Source: Clostridia bacterium (GTDB taxonomy: Bacteria > Bacillota > Clostridia > Lachnospirales > Anaerotignaceae). From it: 64,000 nucleotides of DNA. Below are positions 7,455 to 16,793 of this stretch, in pieces. The stretch covers positions 1 to 64,000 of the forward strand of contig JALCQR010000007.1 of assembly GCA_022651385.1 (NCBI GenBank), written 5' to 3'. Below the pieces are notes generated by a model. It was given only the letters and a program-made list of their open reading frames with translations. It did no database searches and was not told the DNA's origin. Numbering within the stretch: the first letter of the stretch is position 1; the number at the start of each line of letters is the position of its first letter. Both the position numbers and the translations under genes were made by a program.

Positions 7455-9824
7455 ATGTCGATAAAAATAGCATTGGCAGGAAATCCAAACAGTGGAAAGA
7501 CTACGCTTTTTAACGCTATTACAGGCTCGAATCAATTTGTTGGAAACTGGCCCGGAGTTACTGTTGAAAAAAAAGAGGGCAGATTAAAATGGAATAAAGA
7601 TATTATAATTACTGATTTGCCGGGAATATATTCACTTTCACCGTATACTCTTGAGGAAGTGGTCTCAAGAAATTATATTTTAAACAATAAACCAGACGTA
7701 ATTTTAAATATAATTGACGGAACAAACCTTGAAAGAAACTTATATCTTACAACTCAGCTTGCGGAGCTTGGAATACCGGTATTAATTGCCGTTAACATGA
7801 TGGACATAGTTGATAAAAACGGCGATGAGATAAATATTAAACAGTTATCAAAAAACACTGGCTGCGAAGTGGTTGAAATTTCGGCATTAAAAGGTGCGGG
7901 AATAAAAGAAGCTGCCGACAGAGCCGTTGAGATTGCAAAGGAAAACAAAAAAACAATTCCGGCTCATTCTTTCAGCAAAGAAGTCGAGCGTGTATTAGGT
8001 GAAATATCTAATAGAATAGGTGACAGCGTAGAAGACTCACAGAAACGATTTTATGCAGTTAAATTATTTGAGCGGGATGAAAAAATAAGAGATACTGCTA
8101 AAGACTTGCCTGACGTTGAAAAGATAATAGAAGATACGGAAGAAAAAATGGACGATGATTCCGAGAGCATAATTACAAATGAGAGATATAATTATATTTC
8201 TTCAATTATAGGGGATTGTCTTAAAAAGAAAAGAAATAATTCGCTTTCACTTTCGGATAAAATAGACAGAATTGTGACAAACAGATTTCTTGCACTTCCT
8301 ATTTTTGCCGTTGTAATGTTTGTCGTTTATTACATATCAATTACAACTGTAGGCGGTATTGCAACAGACTGGGCAAATGACGGCGTGTTTGGCGACGGGT
8401 GGCATTTGTTTGGAATAGGCACTTCAGCATATGAAGAAGCATACGATAATTATGAAACATCAGAACAGATTGTTTCATCACATAATGAAGGCCTTTCCCA
8501 AGCGAAAATACTTGATGAAGACGGAAATATTACCGACACGATAGATATTACCCCAGAAAGTGCAAAAGAAGCTGAAAGTATTGCTGAGGCAGGGGAACCC
8601 GACCCGGCAAATTATGGAGTATGGGTTAAAGGTATTCCTGTAATTATAGAATCCGGGCTTGATGCCGTACATTGTGCCGACTGGCTGAAAAGTCTTATAC
8701 TTGACGGCATAGTTGCCGGAGTTGGAGCCGTATTAGGCTTTGTTCCTCAGATGTTTATACTTTTTATGTTTCTTGCTATTTTGGAAAGCTGCGGATATAT
8801 GGCAAGAATAGCTTTTATAATGGATAGAATATTCAGAAAATTCGGTCTTTCCGGAAAATCATTTATTCCAATGCTTATAGGAACCGGCTGCGGTGTTCCG
8901 GGAATTATGGCGTCAAGAACGATAGAAAATGACAGAGACAGAAAAATGACTATTATGACAACAACTTTTATTCCATGCGGAGCAAAGCTTCCCATTATAG
9001 CACTTATAGCAGGAGCGCTTTTTAACGGTGCATGGTGGGTTGCGCCAAGTGCGTATTTTGTAGGAATAGCAGCAATTATATGCTCAGGAATAATTTTAAA
9101 GAAAACAAAGATGTTTGCCGGAGAGCCTGCGCCTTTTGTAATGGAACTTCCGTCTTACCATTTGCCTACTGTTACAAATGTACTTAGAAGCATGTGGGAA
9201 AGAGGCTGGTCATTTATTAAAAAAGCCGGTTCAATAATACTTCTTTCAACTATATTTATTTGGTTTACTTCAAATTTTGGATTTGTAGACGGACATATTA
9301 GGATGTTGGATGATTTAAGCAGCGGAATACTTGCTTCAATAGGAAATGTAATAAGTCCGATTTTTGCTCCTCTCGGTTGGGGTGACTGGAAATCGTCTGT
9401 AGCGGCAATTACCGGTCTTGTAGCAAAAGAAAATGTTGTAGGAACACTGGGCATACTTTTTGGATTTGCTGATGTTTCTGAAAACGGTACACAAATATGG
9501 GGCACTCTTGCAAATAGTTATACAGCTGCGGCTGCTTATTCATTCCTTGTATTTAATCTTCTTTGTGCACCATGTTTTGCGGCAATGGGAGCAATAAAAA
9601 GAGAAATGAACAATACTAAATGGTTTTTCTTTGCTGTGGGCTATCAGACAATTTTTGCTTATGTCGTTTCGCTTTGCGTATACCAGATTGGTTCTTTGTT
9701 TGCAGGAGGAAGCTTTGGCATAGGAACGGTTGTAGCGATATTGCTTATTGTTTTCTTCATATATATGCTTGTAAGGCCGTACAAAGAGCCGTCAAGACTT
9801 AAAGATATGCCAATAAAAGTCTGA
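7455..9824 (+). CDS. feoB: ferrous iron transport protein B
   Basis: A 789-residue Fe(II) transporter. The N-terminal GTPase domain has G1 GNPNSGKT (about 9-16), G3 DLPG and G4 NMMD. A helical GDI-like domain follows, then a C-terminal membrane domain with the paired Gate motifs, including GTGCGVPGIMASRTIENDRDRK and TFIPCGAKLPIIALIAGALF. An extracytoplasmic stretch of about 80-100 residues rich in Asp/Glu/Ser follows the first transmembrane helix (about 300-395); clostridial FeoBs vary here. It imports Fe2+ across the cytoplasmic membrane under anoxic conditions and is co-transcribed with two feoA genes and a small Cys-rich protein. Confidence 0.96.
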   Translation: MSIKIALAGNPNSGKTTLFNAITGSNQFVGNWPGVTVEKKEGRLKWNKDIIITDLPGIYSLSPYTLEEVVSRNYILNNKPDVILNIIDGTNLERNLYLTTQLAELGIPVLIAVNMMDIVDKNGDEINIKQLSKNTGCEVVEISALKGAGIKEAADRAVEIAKENKKTIPAHSFSKEVERVLGEISNRIGDSVEDSQKRFYAVKLFERDEKIRDTAKDLPDVEKIIEDTEEKMDDDSESIITNERYNYISSIIGDCLKKKRNNSLSLSDKIDRIVTNRFLALPIFAVVMFVVYYISITTVGGIATDWANDGVFGDGWHLFGIGTSAYEEAYDNYETSEQIVSSHNEGLSQAKILDEDGNITDTIDITPESAKEAESIAEAGEPDPANYGVWVKGIPVIIESGLDAVHCADWLKSLILDGIVAGVGAVLGFVPQMFILFMFLAILESCGYMARIAFIMDRIFRKFGLSGKSFIPMLIGTGCGVPGIMASRTIENDRDRKMTIMTTTFIPCGAKLPIIALIAGALFNGAWWVAPSAYFVGIAAIICSGIILKKTKMFAGEPAPFVMELPSYHLPTVTNVLRSMWERGWSFIKKAGSIILLSTIFIWFTSNFGFVDGHIRMLDDLSSGILASIGNVISPIFAPLGWGDWKSSVAAITGLVAKENVVGTLGILFGFADVSENGTQIWGTLANSYTAAAAYSFLVFNLLCAPCFAAMGAIKREMNNTKWFFFAVGYQTIFAYVVSLCVYQIGSLFAGGSFGIGTVVAILLIVFFIYMLVRPYKEPSRLKDMPIKV

Positions 9825-9836
9825 GGAGGAATTAAT

Positions 9837-9974
9837 ATGGGCACTGCTTTAGTTGCGGTAATTGTAATTATAATTGCAGTTTTGGCAATAAGACATGTAA
9901 GAAAAACTAAGAAAAGCGGCGGGTGCGGATGCGGATGTGATAGCTGCAGTCTAAACTGCCACGAGAAAAAGTAA
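9837..9974 (+). CDS. FeoB-associated Cys-rich membrane protein
   Basis: A 45-residue protein: one N-terminal membrane helix (MGTALVAVIVIIIAVLAI), a basic stretch (RHVRKTKK), then a cysteine cluster GGCGCGCDSCSLNCHEKK with five or six Cys in about 12 residues. This is the layout of the FeoB-associated Cys-rich family (Pfam P12669/FeoB_associated). It probably binds or hands over iron at the membrane next to FeoB. AGGAGG ends about nine bases before the ATG, and the gene starts 12 bases after feoB. It is easily missed because of its length. Confidence 0.85.
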   Translation: MGTALVAVIVIIIAVLAIRHVRKTKKSGGCGCGCDSCSLNCHEKK

Positions 9975-9978
9975 AAAG

Positions 9979-10010
9979 AAAGGCCGTACAGATTTCTGTA
10001 TGGCCTTTTT
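9979..10010 (+). terminator. terminator of the feo operon
   Basis: AAAGGCCGTACAG (9979-9991) pairs with CTGTATGGCCTTT (9996-10008) with one G-T pair and a four-base loop, followed by five T. Confidence 0.88.
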
Positions 10011-10173
10011 ATATAAACAAATTATTAAATTATTGTTAAAACTTCAACAAACATTTAAATAATGAAAAGATTCGGTGGCTGACAGATTTTCTTAGCAAAA
10101 TTATTGAAATTGAAAACTTGTATGAGTTTTGGAAATGCCACTAAGGTATTAAATCAAGGCTAAATTATTCAAA

Positions 10174-11427
10174 TTATCTGTCATTCATTATGCCTAATTT
10201 ATCAAAAATATGGAAAAGCAGACTTAAAATCATTCCAACTATACATGCAAGAACCATTCCTTTAAGCTGGACATTTCCAAGCTTAACTATAACACCTGAC
10301 AGACCTGTTATAAAAACAACCGATACAAGGATAAGGTTTCTTGATTTTCCAAGGTCAACCTGTGAATCTATAAGTATACGAATACCTGAAGCTCCAATCA
10401 TACCGTAAAGAAGAAATGAAATTCCGCCTATAACAGGCCCGGGTATTGTACTTATAAGAGCCGTAAGTTTTCCGACAAAAGAAACTATTATTGAAATTAT
10501 GGCTGCTCCGGCAATTACTCTTACACTGTATACCTTCGTTATTGCCATAACGCCAATATTTTCACCGTATGTTGTAGTCGGGACAGAGCCTATGAAACCT
10601 GAAATCATTGTTGAAAAGTTATCGGCAAAGAGCGAACGATGCAAGCCCGGATCTTTTAAAAGGTCTCGGCCTATTATTTTTCCTGTAACTATCTGATGTC
10701 CTATGTGTTCTGAAACAATAACCAAAATTACAGGCAATATTGTTAAAATGGCATTTATATTGAATTTGGGAGAAGAAAAATTTGGCAGTGCAAAAAGTGA
10801 TGCTTCTTTAAATGCTGTAAAATCTACAATTCCGACTGCCACAGCGGCAATATAACCGCATATTATTGCAATAAGTATCGGAATAACGGACAGGAATTTT
10901 CTGAAAAGTACTGAACCAAAAACAGCTACTGCTATTGTAACAAAAAAAACGAAAACGTTTTTGAGCGAAATGTTGTCGCCTACAATGCCGCCTGTTGATG
11001 CCGCGGTGCCTGCAAGCTCAAGGCCAATCAAAGCTACAACAGGACCCATAGCCGCAGGAGGAAGCACAATGTTTATCCAGTCTGAGCCGCATTTATATAT
11101 TATAATTGAAAGAATACATCCGCAAAAACCTACGGCTATAAATCCTCCAAGAGCATATGCGTATCCAAAATGCTGTATTACAAGTGTTGCAGGAGCAAGA
11201 AATGCAAAACTTGAACCAAGATAAGCCGGTGCTTTCTTTTTTGTTATAAATATAAAAAGCAAAGTACCAATACCATTCATAAAAAGCACAACTGCCGGAT
11301 TAATTCCAAAAATAAAAGGGACAAGAACCGATGCGCCGAACATGGCGAACATATGCTGAATACTTAGCGGCAGCAGCATGGCAAACGGAACCTTGTCCTC
11401 AACTTGTATTACTTTATTTCCATTCAT
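10174..11427 (-). CDS. uraA: uracil permease (NCS2 family)
   Basis: A 417-residue NCS2 nucleobase:cation symporter with about 14 hydrophobic segments. Diagnostic UraA/PyrP motifs are present: PAYLGSSFAFLAPATLV, the SEHIGHQ segment of the substrate site (Glu in VIVSEHIGHQ) and TTTYGENIGVMAITKVYS. It should import uracil with H+ across the cytoplasmic membrane. ATG 11427 is chosen because AAGGAG (11444-11439) lies upstream of it, whereas the TTG at 11448 precedes the ribosome site. No pyr genes are adjacent, and I found no PyrR-binding anti-antiterminator in front of it. Confidence 0.9.
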   Translation of the reverse strand: MNGNKVIQVEDKVPFAMLLPLSIQHMFAMFGASVLVPFIFGINPAVVLFMNGIGTLLFIFITKKKAPAYLGSSFAFLAPATLVIQHFGYAYALGGFIAVGFCGCILSIIIYKCGSDWINIVLPPAAMGPVVALIGLELAGTAASTGGIVGDNISLKNVFVFFVTIAVAVFGSVLFRKFLSVIPILIAIICGYIAAVAVGIVDFTAFKEASLFALPNFSSPKFNINAILTILPVILVIVSEHIGHQIVTGKIIGRDLLKDPGLHRSLFADNFSTMISGFIGSVPTTTYGENIGVMAITKVYSVRVIAGAAIISIIVSFVGKLTALISTIPGPVIGGISFLLYGMIGASGIRILIDSQVDLGKSRNLILVSVVFITGLSGVIVKLGNVQLKGMVLACIVGMILSLLFHIFDKLGIMNDR

Positions 11428-11738
11428 TAAAATAAAACTCCTTCCCAATTTTTCATTTTAGTGCACCGTGTTGGATTATATCACATACATACAAGTATTG
11501 CCATAATTAATTTATTTTTGTTTAAGAAGTAAATTAATTGATATTTTATATCTGTGGATAAAATTTTTATAAAAACATATATTGTGCAAAATCGACATAA
11601 TTTTAATTCTATATATTATAAAGAAGGATATTTATCACAACTGTAGAATTAAATAATATAGATGGTTTTTGTAGCAATGCTTAAACTTTCCATAAAAAAC
11701 AGGCGGAATATATAAAATATAAACAGGGAGTGATTTAT
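11428..11738. other. AT-rich divergent intergenic region
   Basis: About 310 bases between divergent uraA and the EF-G-like gene. On the minus strand a TATAAT-like element lies at about 11473-11478, but it lacks a clear -35. On the plus strand several TATATT-like stretches lie near 11630 with no convincing -35. No riboswitch, hairpin or small gene was recognised. Confidence 0.4.
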
Positions 11739-13841
11739 ATGAAAAGCTATGCAACGGGTGAAGTTAGAAACATTGTGATATTGGGTCATAGTGGCTGCGG
11801 AAAAACAACTGTAACAGAATCTGCACTTTATTATTCCGGCGCTACAAAAAGATTCGGTAAGGTTTCAGACGGAAATACAACAAGCGACTATGATCCTGAA
11901 GAAATTAGAAGAGGAGTTTCTATTCAAACCACAGTTATTCCTGTAGAGTGGATGGACACGAAAATTAATTTCATTGATACTCCTGGTTATTTTGATTTTG
12001 TGGGGGAAGTTAAATCCGCACTTGCCGCTGCTGATGCAGCACTCATAGTGGTATCAGGCAAATCAGGGCCGGAAGTCGGAACTGAAAAAGCTTGGGACTT
12101 CTGTGAAAGCGTTTCCATGCCAAGAATGATTTTTGTAAATCAGATGGATGATGAAAATGCTGATTTTAACAGAACTCTCGGACAGATGCGTAAAAAGTTC
12201 GGCAAAGCGGTTGCTCCTTTCCAGATACCTTTAAGAGACGACAAAGGTAAATTCATTGGGTTTATAAACTGTATAGAAAGATACGCCAGAGTTATACAAG
12301 ACAGCAAGGACGGGAAAATACTTGTTGATGCGGAAGTACCTGAGATAATGACGGGCGAGGTAGAAAGCCTTAGAAACATGCTTATTGAGTCTGCGGCTGA
12401 ATCAGATGACGAGCTTCTTGAAAAGTATTTTAATGAGGAGACTCTCACAGAAGAAGAAATTTATAAAGGCCTTCATGAAGGCATATTAAACGGCTCTGTT
12501 GCTCCTGTTCTTTGCGGAGCCGTTACGTTGGGGTACGGAATTAAAGTTCTTATGACTTCTATAGTTAAGTATATTCCGGCTTCTAATGCCTGCATCTCAT
12601 CTGTTGACTGCGAAGATGCAAAAACAGGTGATATTATAGAGCTTCCTATGGATTCAAACGGACATTTGGCTGCACTTGTTTTCAAAACAATATCGGACCC
12701 ATACGTAGGCAGGCTTAATTATTTTAAGGTATTCAGCGGCACATTAAAAAAAGACATGACTATTTACAACGTGCAGAAAGACACTGAAGAAAGAATTGCG
12801 CATGTATATATAAGCAGAGGCAAAGATCTAATAGAAGTAGATTCTGTTCATGCCGGAGATATAGGAGCGCTTTCAAAGCTTTCCAATACATCGACAAATG
12901 ATACGATAGCTGAAAAATCATTCCCTGTTAAACTTGAAACTATTCAGTTTCCTAAACCTGTTCACGCCATGGCTATTACGCCGAAGGGAAAAGGCGATGA
13001 AGATAAAATTTCAGCCGCTCTTACAAAATTAAAAGAAGAAGACCCTACGATTTTGGTTGAGGTAAATCCTGAAACAAAGCAGACTATAGTTACAGGATTA
13101 GGTGAGCAGCACCTTGATATATTATTAAGCGAACTTAAAACAAAATTTAAAATTGAGGCAGAGCTTTCGGACCCTATTATTCCTTATAGAGAAATGATTA
13201 AATCAAAAGTTGAAGTAAGAGGAAAATATAAAAAACAGTCGGGCGGACATGGACAGTACGGTGATGTTTTGATGACTTTTGAACCTCTCGGCGACCTTTC
13301 AAAACAATATGAGTTTGAGGAAAAGATATTCGGCGGTTCGGTACCTAAACAGTATTTTCCGGCAGTTGAAAAGGGACTTCAGGAATGTATACAAAGCGGT
13401 GTTCTTGCAGGATATCCTGTTGTAGGGCTTAAGGCAACGCTTATTGACGGTTCATATCATCCGGTAGATTCAAGTGAAATGGCATTTAAGATGGCCACAT
13501 CAATGGCATTTAAAGAAGGTCTTACAAGGGCTAAGCCAACAATACTTGAACCAATTGCTCATGTTGAGGTGCTTGCACCGGAAAAATATATGGGTGACAT
13601 AATGGGTGACATCAATAAAAGAAGAGGACGTATATTAAAAATGAACCCTGAGGGCAAGAACATGAGAATATCGGCTGAAGTACCTTTAAGTGAGATGCAT
13701 AAATACTGCACAAATCTTCGTTCGATGACTCAAAGCCGAGGTGAGTATACTTATTCATTTGAGAGATATGATGAGGCTCCGGCTGATGTTCAGGCATCTG
13801 TGATTGAAAAAGCTAAAAATGCCAAAGGAAAGGATGCCTGA
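11739..13841 (+). CDS. elongation factor G-like GTPase (EF-G paralogue)
   Basis: A 700-residue translational GTPase with the full EF-G order: G domain with G1 GHSGCGKTT (about 16-24), EEIRRGVSI switch I, DTPGYFDF G3 and NQMDDE G4, then domain II, III, IV (SGGHGQYGDV) and V (MGDIMGDINKRRGRILKM). G1 and switch I differ from canonical EF-G (GHIDAGKTT, ERGITI), which places it among EF-G paralogues (FusA2/'EF-G-like') rather than the housekeeping fusA, which normally lies with rpsL-rpsG. It may act in ribosome recycling or tetracycline-like ribosome protection; this is not decidable here. GGGAG precedes ATG 11739. Confidence 0.82.
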   Translation: MKSYATGEVRNIVILGHSGCGKTTVTESALYYSGATKRFGKVSDGNTTSDYDPEEIRRGVSIQTTVIPVEWMDTKINFIDTPGYFDFVGEVKSALAAADAALIVVSGKSGPEVGTEKAWDFCESVSMPRMIFVNQMDDENADFNRTLGQMRKKFGKAVAPFQIPLRDDKGKFIGFINCIERYARVIQDSKDGKILVDAEVPEIMTGEVESLRNMLIESAAESDDELLEKYFNEETLTEEEIYKGLHEGILNGSVAPVLCGAVTLGYGIKVLMTSIVKYIPASNACISSVDCEDAKTGDIIELPMDSNGHLAALVFKTISDPYVGRLNYFKVFSGTLKKDMTIYNVQKDTEERIAHVYISRGKDLIEVDSVHAGDIGALSKLSNTSTNDTIAEKSFPVKLETIQFPKPVHAMAITPKGKGDEDKISAALTKLKEEDPTILVEVNPETKQTIVTGLGEQHLDILLSELKTKFKIEAELSDPIIPYREMIKSKVEVRGKYKKQSGGHGQYGDVLMTFEPLGDLSKQYEFEEKIFGGSVPKQYFPAVEKGLQECIQSGVLAGYPVVGLKATLIDGSYHPVDSSEMAFKMATSMAFKEGLTRAKPTILEPIAHVEVLAPEKYMGDIMGDINKRRGRILKMNPEGKNMRISAEVPLSEMHKYCTNLRSMTQSRGEYTYSFERYDEAPADVQASVIEKAKNAKGKDA

Positions 13842-13891
13842 TTTGACTATTAGGCATTAAAAACTGAAAATTTAACATATAAAATTGACAA

Positions 13892-13935
13892 AATAATACC
13901 TATACTGTGAAAAGTTTCACTGTATAGGTATTATT
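13892..13935. terminator. long near-perfect hairpin after the EF-G-like gene
   Basis: A roughly 21-bp stem with a single mismatch, from AATAATACCTATAC (13892-13905) to GTATAGGTATTATT (13922-13935), with the arms continuing inward to a two-base loop. A typical U run is absent on the plus side (ATTATTATAAG follows). It probably ends transcription but may have another role. Confidence 0.55.
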
Positions 13936-13993
13936 ATTATAAGAAAGCATATGAATTTTTATTGAATAAATTAAATTGATTGTTTTAACAGTG

Positions 13994-14022
13994 TTGACAA
14001 AATATATTTTAGTTGATATAAT
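13994..14022 (+). promoter_or_regulatory. strong sigma-A promoter of the YkvI-type gene
   Basis: TTGACA (13994-13999), 17-base spacer, TATAAT (14017-14022): a perfect consensus. It leaves a leader of about 80 bases before ATG 14113. Confidence 0.85.
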
Positions 14023-14112
14023 TATTTTCAAGTTGAAATCTGATGTGGGTGGGCTGTGTCTGATTTCAGCGGAATTATCTTATTATTCCATTTTAAGAAA
14101 GGGAGAATGTTT

Positions 14113-15276
14113 ATGTCTACTGCAACTAAAAAAATAGGTTTAGCAGCCATGTTCTCTGTAGCTTCAGTATGGTTTACAACACATGCTGGCGCCGGGTTTG
14201 CAACCGGTAATCAGGCATGGCAATATTATTCTGTATATGGTATTCCTGGAATTATATTTCCGTTTATTTCTATGGGACTGCTTGCTTATGTTCTTAAAGA
14301 AATTATGCTTACGTCACAGATATTGAACACGAGGTCATATGGTGATGTAATGAAATATATGTTTAAGCCATATGATAAGTTATACATACTTTTTGAAATT
14401 TTCTATTACTGTATAGTTATAGCAGCTGTTGGCGGCGTTATAAATGCGGCTGCCGGTATGATGCAGGATGTTGTGTCAATAAATACCGCAATTGCAACCA
14501 TAATAGTTGGCGTAGTGCTTATTATACTTGTTATTTTTGGTGCCGACTTGGTAAGAAGGGTTGCAACGGTACTTGGTATACTTATAATTCTATCGGGCTT
14601 TACTATTTATATAATTGGATTTGTATCAAAAATAAGTGTTTTAGGTCAGGCATTTGCAACAGGCTATGCACCGAGCGGATGGGCTTATCCTCTTTGGAGA
14701 GGCATCATCTACTGTGGCTTCCAGTGTGTTGCCGTCCCTTCAATGGTTGCCTGCTGTGCTCACCTTACAACAAAGAAGAGCCTTAACGGAGCAGCATTTA
14801 TTGGCTTCCTTATGAATGGTTTTGGTGTGGCGCTTACGGTCTGCATGCTTATTGGTTACAGAGACGGCGTTATAGCTGCAGAAGCATTTAAGCTTCCTAC
14901 TCTTTATGTCTGTGAACAGCTTGGAATTCCAGCGCTTTTCTATTTCTATAAGTTATGCCTTTTCTGCTGTCTTATCTCTACCGGTGTTTCATGTATTTTC
15001 GGTATTGTTGTTCGTCTTGAAAATTCACTTTTCAAAAATGCAACAGGTGTTATGTCTAATATAATGTCAAGACGTCTTTTAATATCAGTTATTGCAACTG
15101 TTGTATGTATGGCAATTTCATCATTCGGTCTTACACAAATCGTAGCTGTTGGTTATAGATACTGCGGATACCTTGGACTTATATCATGTGTTGTTCCTGT
15201 TGTTATTATTTTACGCAGGAAAAACAAAATGGCACTTGAAAAAGGCAACGGCAAGGCTGGTATAATAGAAGGATAA
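14113..15276 (+). CDS. YkvI-family (COG3949-like) integral membrane protein
   Basis: A 387-residue polytopic membrane protein with about ten hydrophobic helices. The N-terminal THAGAGFATGNQAWQYYSVYG matches the unwound first helix (GAGFASGQE) of the YkvI group, thought to be related to the LeuT-fold amino acid/solute transporters. Substrate and direction are unknown. GGGAG at 14101-14105 gives seven-base spacing to ATG 14113, so this is chosen over in-frame starts at 14056 (no ribosome site) and 14107 (too close). It is a monocistronic unit: perfect promoter upstream, strong terminator downstream. Confidence 0.72.
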   Translation: MSTATKKIGLAAMFSVASVWFTTHAGAGFATGNQAWQYYSVYGIPGIIFPFISMGLLAYVLKEIMLTSQILNTRSYGDVMKYMFKPYDKLYILFEIFYYCIVIAAVGGVINAAAGMMQDVVSINTAIATIIVGVVLIILVIFGADLVRRVATVLGILIILSGFTIYIIGFVSKISVLGQAFATGYAPSGWAYPLWRGIIYCGFQCVAVPSMVACCAHLTTKKSLNGAAFIGFLMNGFGVALTVCMLIGYRDGVIAAEAFKLPTLYVCEQLGIPALFYFYKLCLFCCLISTGVSCIFGIVVRLENSLFKNATGVMSNIMSRRLLISVIATVVCMAISSFGLTQIVAVGYRYCGYLGLISCVVPVVIILRRKNKMALEKGNGKAGIIEG

Positions 15277-15287
15277 TAGAACTTCTC

Positions 15288-15321
15288 AAAAGAGTGTGGT
15301 TTTTACCGCACTCTTTTTTTA
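15288..15321 (+). terminator. intrinsic terminator after the YkvI-type gene
   Basis: AAAAGAGTGTGGT (15288-15300) pairs with ACCGCACTCTTTT (15305-15317) with one G-T pair, a four-T loop and a run of T. Confidence 0.88.
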
Positions 15322-15407
15322 TATAACCAAAATCGTATAATTTTTACTGTTTTGATTAACCATAAGTTAAAAGTTTGCATTTTAGGTTATACAATTAATA
15401 TTTTTTA

Positions 15408-15436
15408 TTGCAAATAAGGCGTTTCTGTTATAAAAT
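15408..15436 (+). promoter_or_regulatory. probable promoter of the aminotransferase gene
   Basis: TTGCAA (15408-15413), 17-base spacer, TAAAAT (15431-15436), about 95 bases before ATG 15531. Confidence 0.5.
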
Positions 15437-15530
15437 GTCTCTGATATAAAACAGAATAAATTAAATGTGTATGAGAGAAAATACATTAATGTTTAATGTA
15501 TTAAAAAAGAGTTTTGAGGTGAATGGATTA

Positions 15531-16727
15531 ATGGAACTTTCAAGAAAAATACTTAGCATTAAACCGTCTGCAACACTTGCTGTAACTGCAAAAGCAAAGG
15601 CGCTTAAAGCAGACGGCAAAGACGTGGTGGCATTTGCAGCAGGAGAACCTGATTTTGATACACCGGAAAACATAAAACAAGCTGCAATTAAAGCAATAAA
15701 TGACGGATTTACAAAATATACTACCAGTTCTGGAATTATTGAGCTTAGGCAAGCTGTTTGTGATAAACTGAAAAGAGAAAACAATGTGCAATACGACCCA
15801 AGCCAGGTAGTAATTTCTAACGGGGCAAAACACGCGTTAGCAAATGTTTTTATGACTATTTTAAATGACGGTGACGAGGTTATTATACCGGCGCCTTTTT
15901 GGCTGAGCTATTCAACTATGGTTATGGTAGCAGGAGGAAAACCAGTTATAGTATATACTAAAGCTGAAAATAATTTCATGCTTACAAAATCAGACCTTGA
16001 AGGTGCCAAAACAGATAGAACAAGAGCAGTTATAATTACAACTCCAAATAATCCTACCGGTATGATTGCGTCTTTGGATGATTTAAAAGTTATTGCTGAT
16101 TTTGCAGTAAAAAATGATATTTTAGTTATTTCTGATGAAATATATGAACATCTTATTTATAATCCTGATAAGAAACATATATGTATAGCTTCCCTTGGAA
16201 AAGATATATATGACAGAACTATTGTAATAAATGGTGTGTCAAAAAGTTATTCAATGACAGGCTGGCGAATTGGTTATGCGGCATGTCCGCCTGAAATTGC
16301 AAAATGTATAAGCAGTCTTCAGTCACATACGGCGTCAAATCCAAATTCAATAGCACAGATGGCGGCGCTTGAGGCTTTAAACGGCCCTCAGGACAGTGTT
16401 GAGTATATGAGACAGCAGTTTAAGAAGCGCTGTGATTATATATATGAAAGGGAAGAATCAATTCCTCTTATAAGTGCTTTAAAACCGGAGGGTGCGTTTT
16501 ATCTTTATGTAAATATTGAAAAAACAATCGGTAAAAAATATAATGGCGAAGAAATAAAAGACGGAGCTTCATTTGCGACGATTCTGCTTGAAAATAAACT
16601 GACAGCCGTCGTGCCGTGTGCTGATTTTGGAACACCTAATTATATAAGACTTTCATATGCCATTTCTATTGATGATATTAAAAAGGGAATGGACAGAATT
16701 GAAGAATTTATTAAAGAACTTAAATAA
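15531..16727 (+). CDS. class I/II PLP aminotransferase, aspartate aminotransferase type
   Basis: A 398-residue fold-type I aminotransferase of the AspC/Ib group. It has FAAGEPDFDTPENIKQAA near the N-terminus, TPNNPTG, the SDEIYEHLIY loop and the PLP lysine in VSKSYSMTGWRIGY. The terminal FGTPNYIRLSYA carries the carboxylate-binding Arg. It probably interconverts aspartate/oxaloacetate and glutamate/2-oxoglutarate; aromatic or other substrates are possible within this subgroup. GAGGTG at 15516-15521 precedes ATG 15531, which matches the usual start MELSRKI...KPSATLAV. The longer open frame upstream runs through the promoter region and is not used. Confidence 0.88.
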   Translation: MELSRKILSIKPSATLAVTAKAKALKADGKDVVAFAAGEPDFDTPENIKQAAIKAINDGFTKYTTSSGIIELRQAVCDKLKRENNVQYDPSQVVISNGAKHALANVFMTILNDGDEVIIPAPFWLSYSTMVMVAGGKPVIVYTKAENNFMLTKSDLEGAKTDRTRAVIITTPNNPTGMIASLDDLKVIADFAVKNDILVISDEIYEHLIYNPDKKHICIASLGKDIYDRTIVINGVSKSYSMTGWRIGYAACPPEIAKCISSLQSHTASNPNSIAQMAALEALNGPQDSVEYMRQQFKKRCDYIYEREESIPLISALKPEGAFYLYVNIEKTIGKKYNGEEIKDGASFATILLENKLTAVVPCADFGTPNYIRLSYAISIDDIKKGMDRIEEFIKELK

Positions 16728-16729
16728 AT

Positions 16730-16770
16730 ACTTAAAAAGGGATCGAGCAGAAGCCGTTCCCTTTTTAAGT
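16730..16770 (+). terminator. terminator after the aminotransferase gene
   Basis: ACTTAAAAAGGGA (16730-16742) pairs perfectly with TCCCTTTTTAAGT (16758-16770) over a 15-base loop. The U run is within the stem arm. The Nudix gene begins only 24 bases later, so readthrough is likely in part. Confidence 0.7.
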
Positions 16771-16793
16771 TATATGAAAACGGGAGTGAGAAA

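Noticed and set aside
10011-10173. Possible small gene or element between the feo terminator and uraA
   Set aside because: Only short interrupted frames and AT-rich sequence; no ribosome site, hairpin or repeat of note.
11428-11738. PyrR-type or purine riboswitch control of uraA
   Set aside because: No matching conserved stem-loop or terminator/antiterminator was found in the leader.
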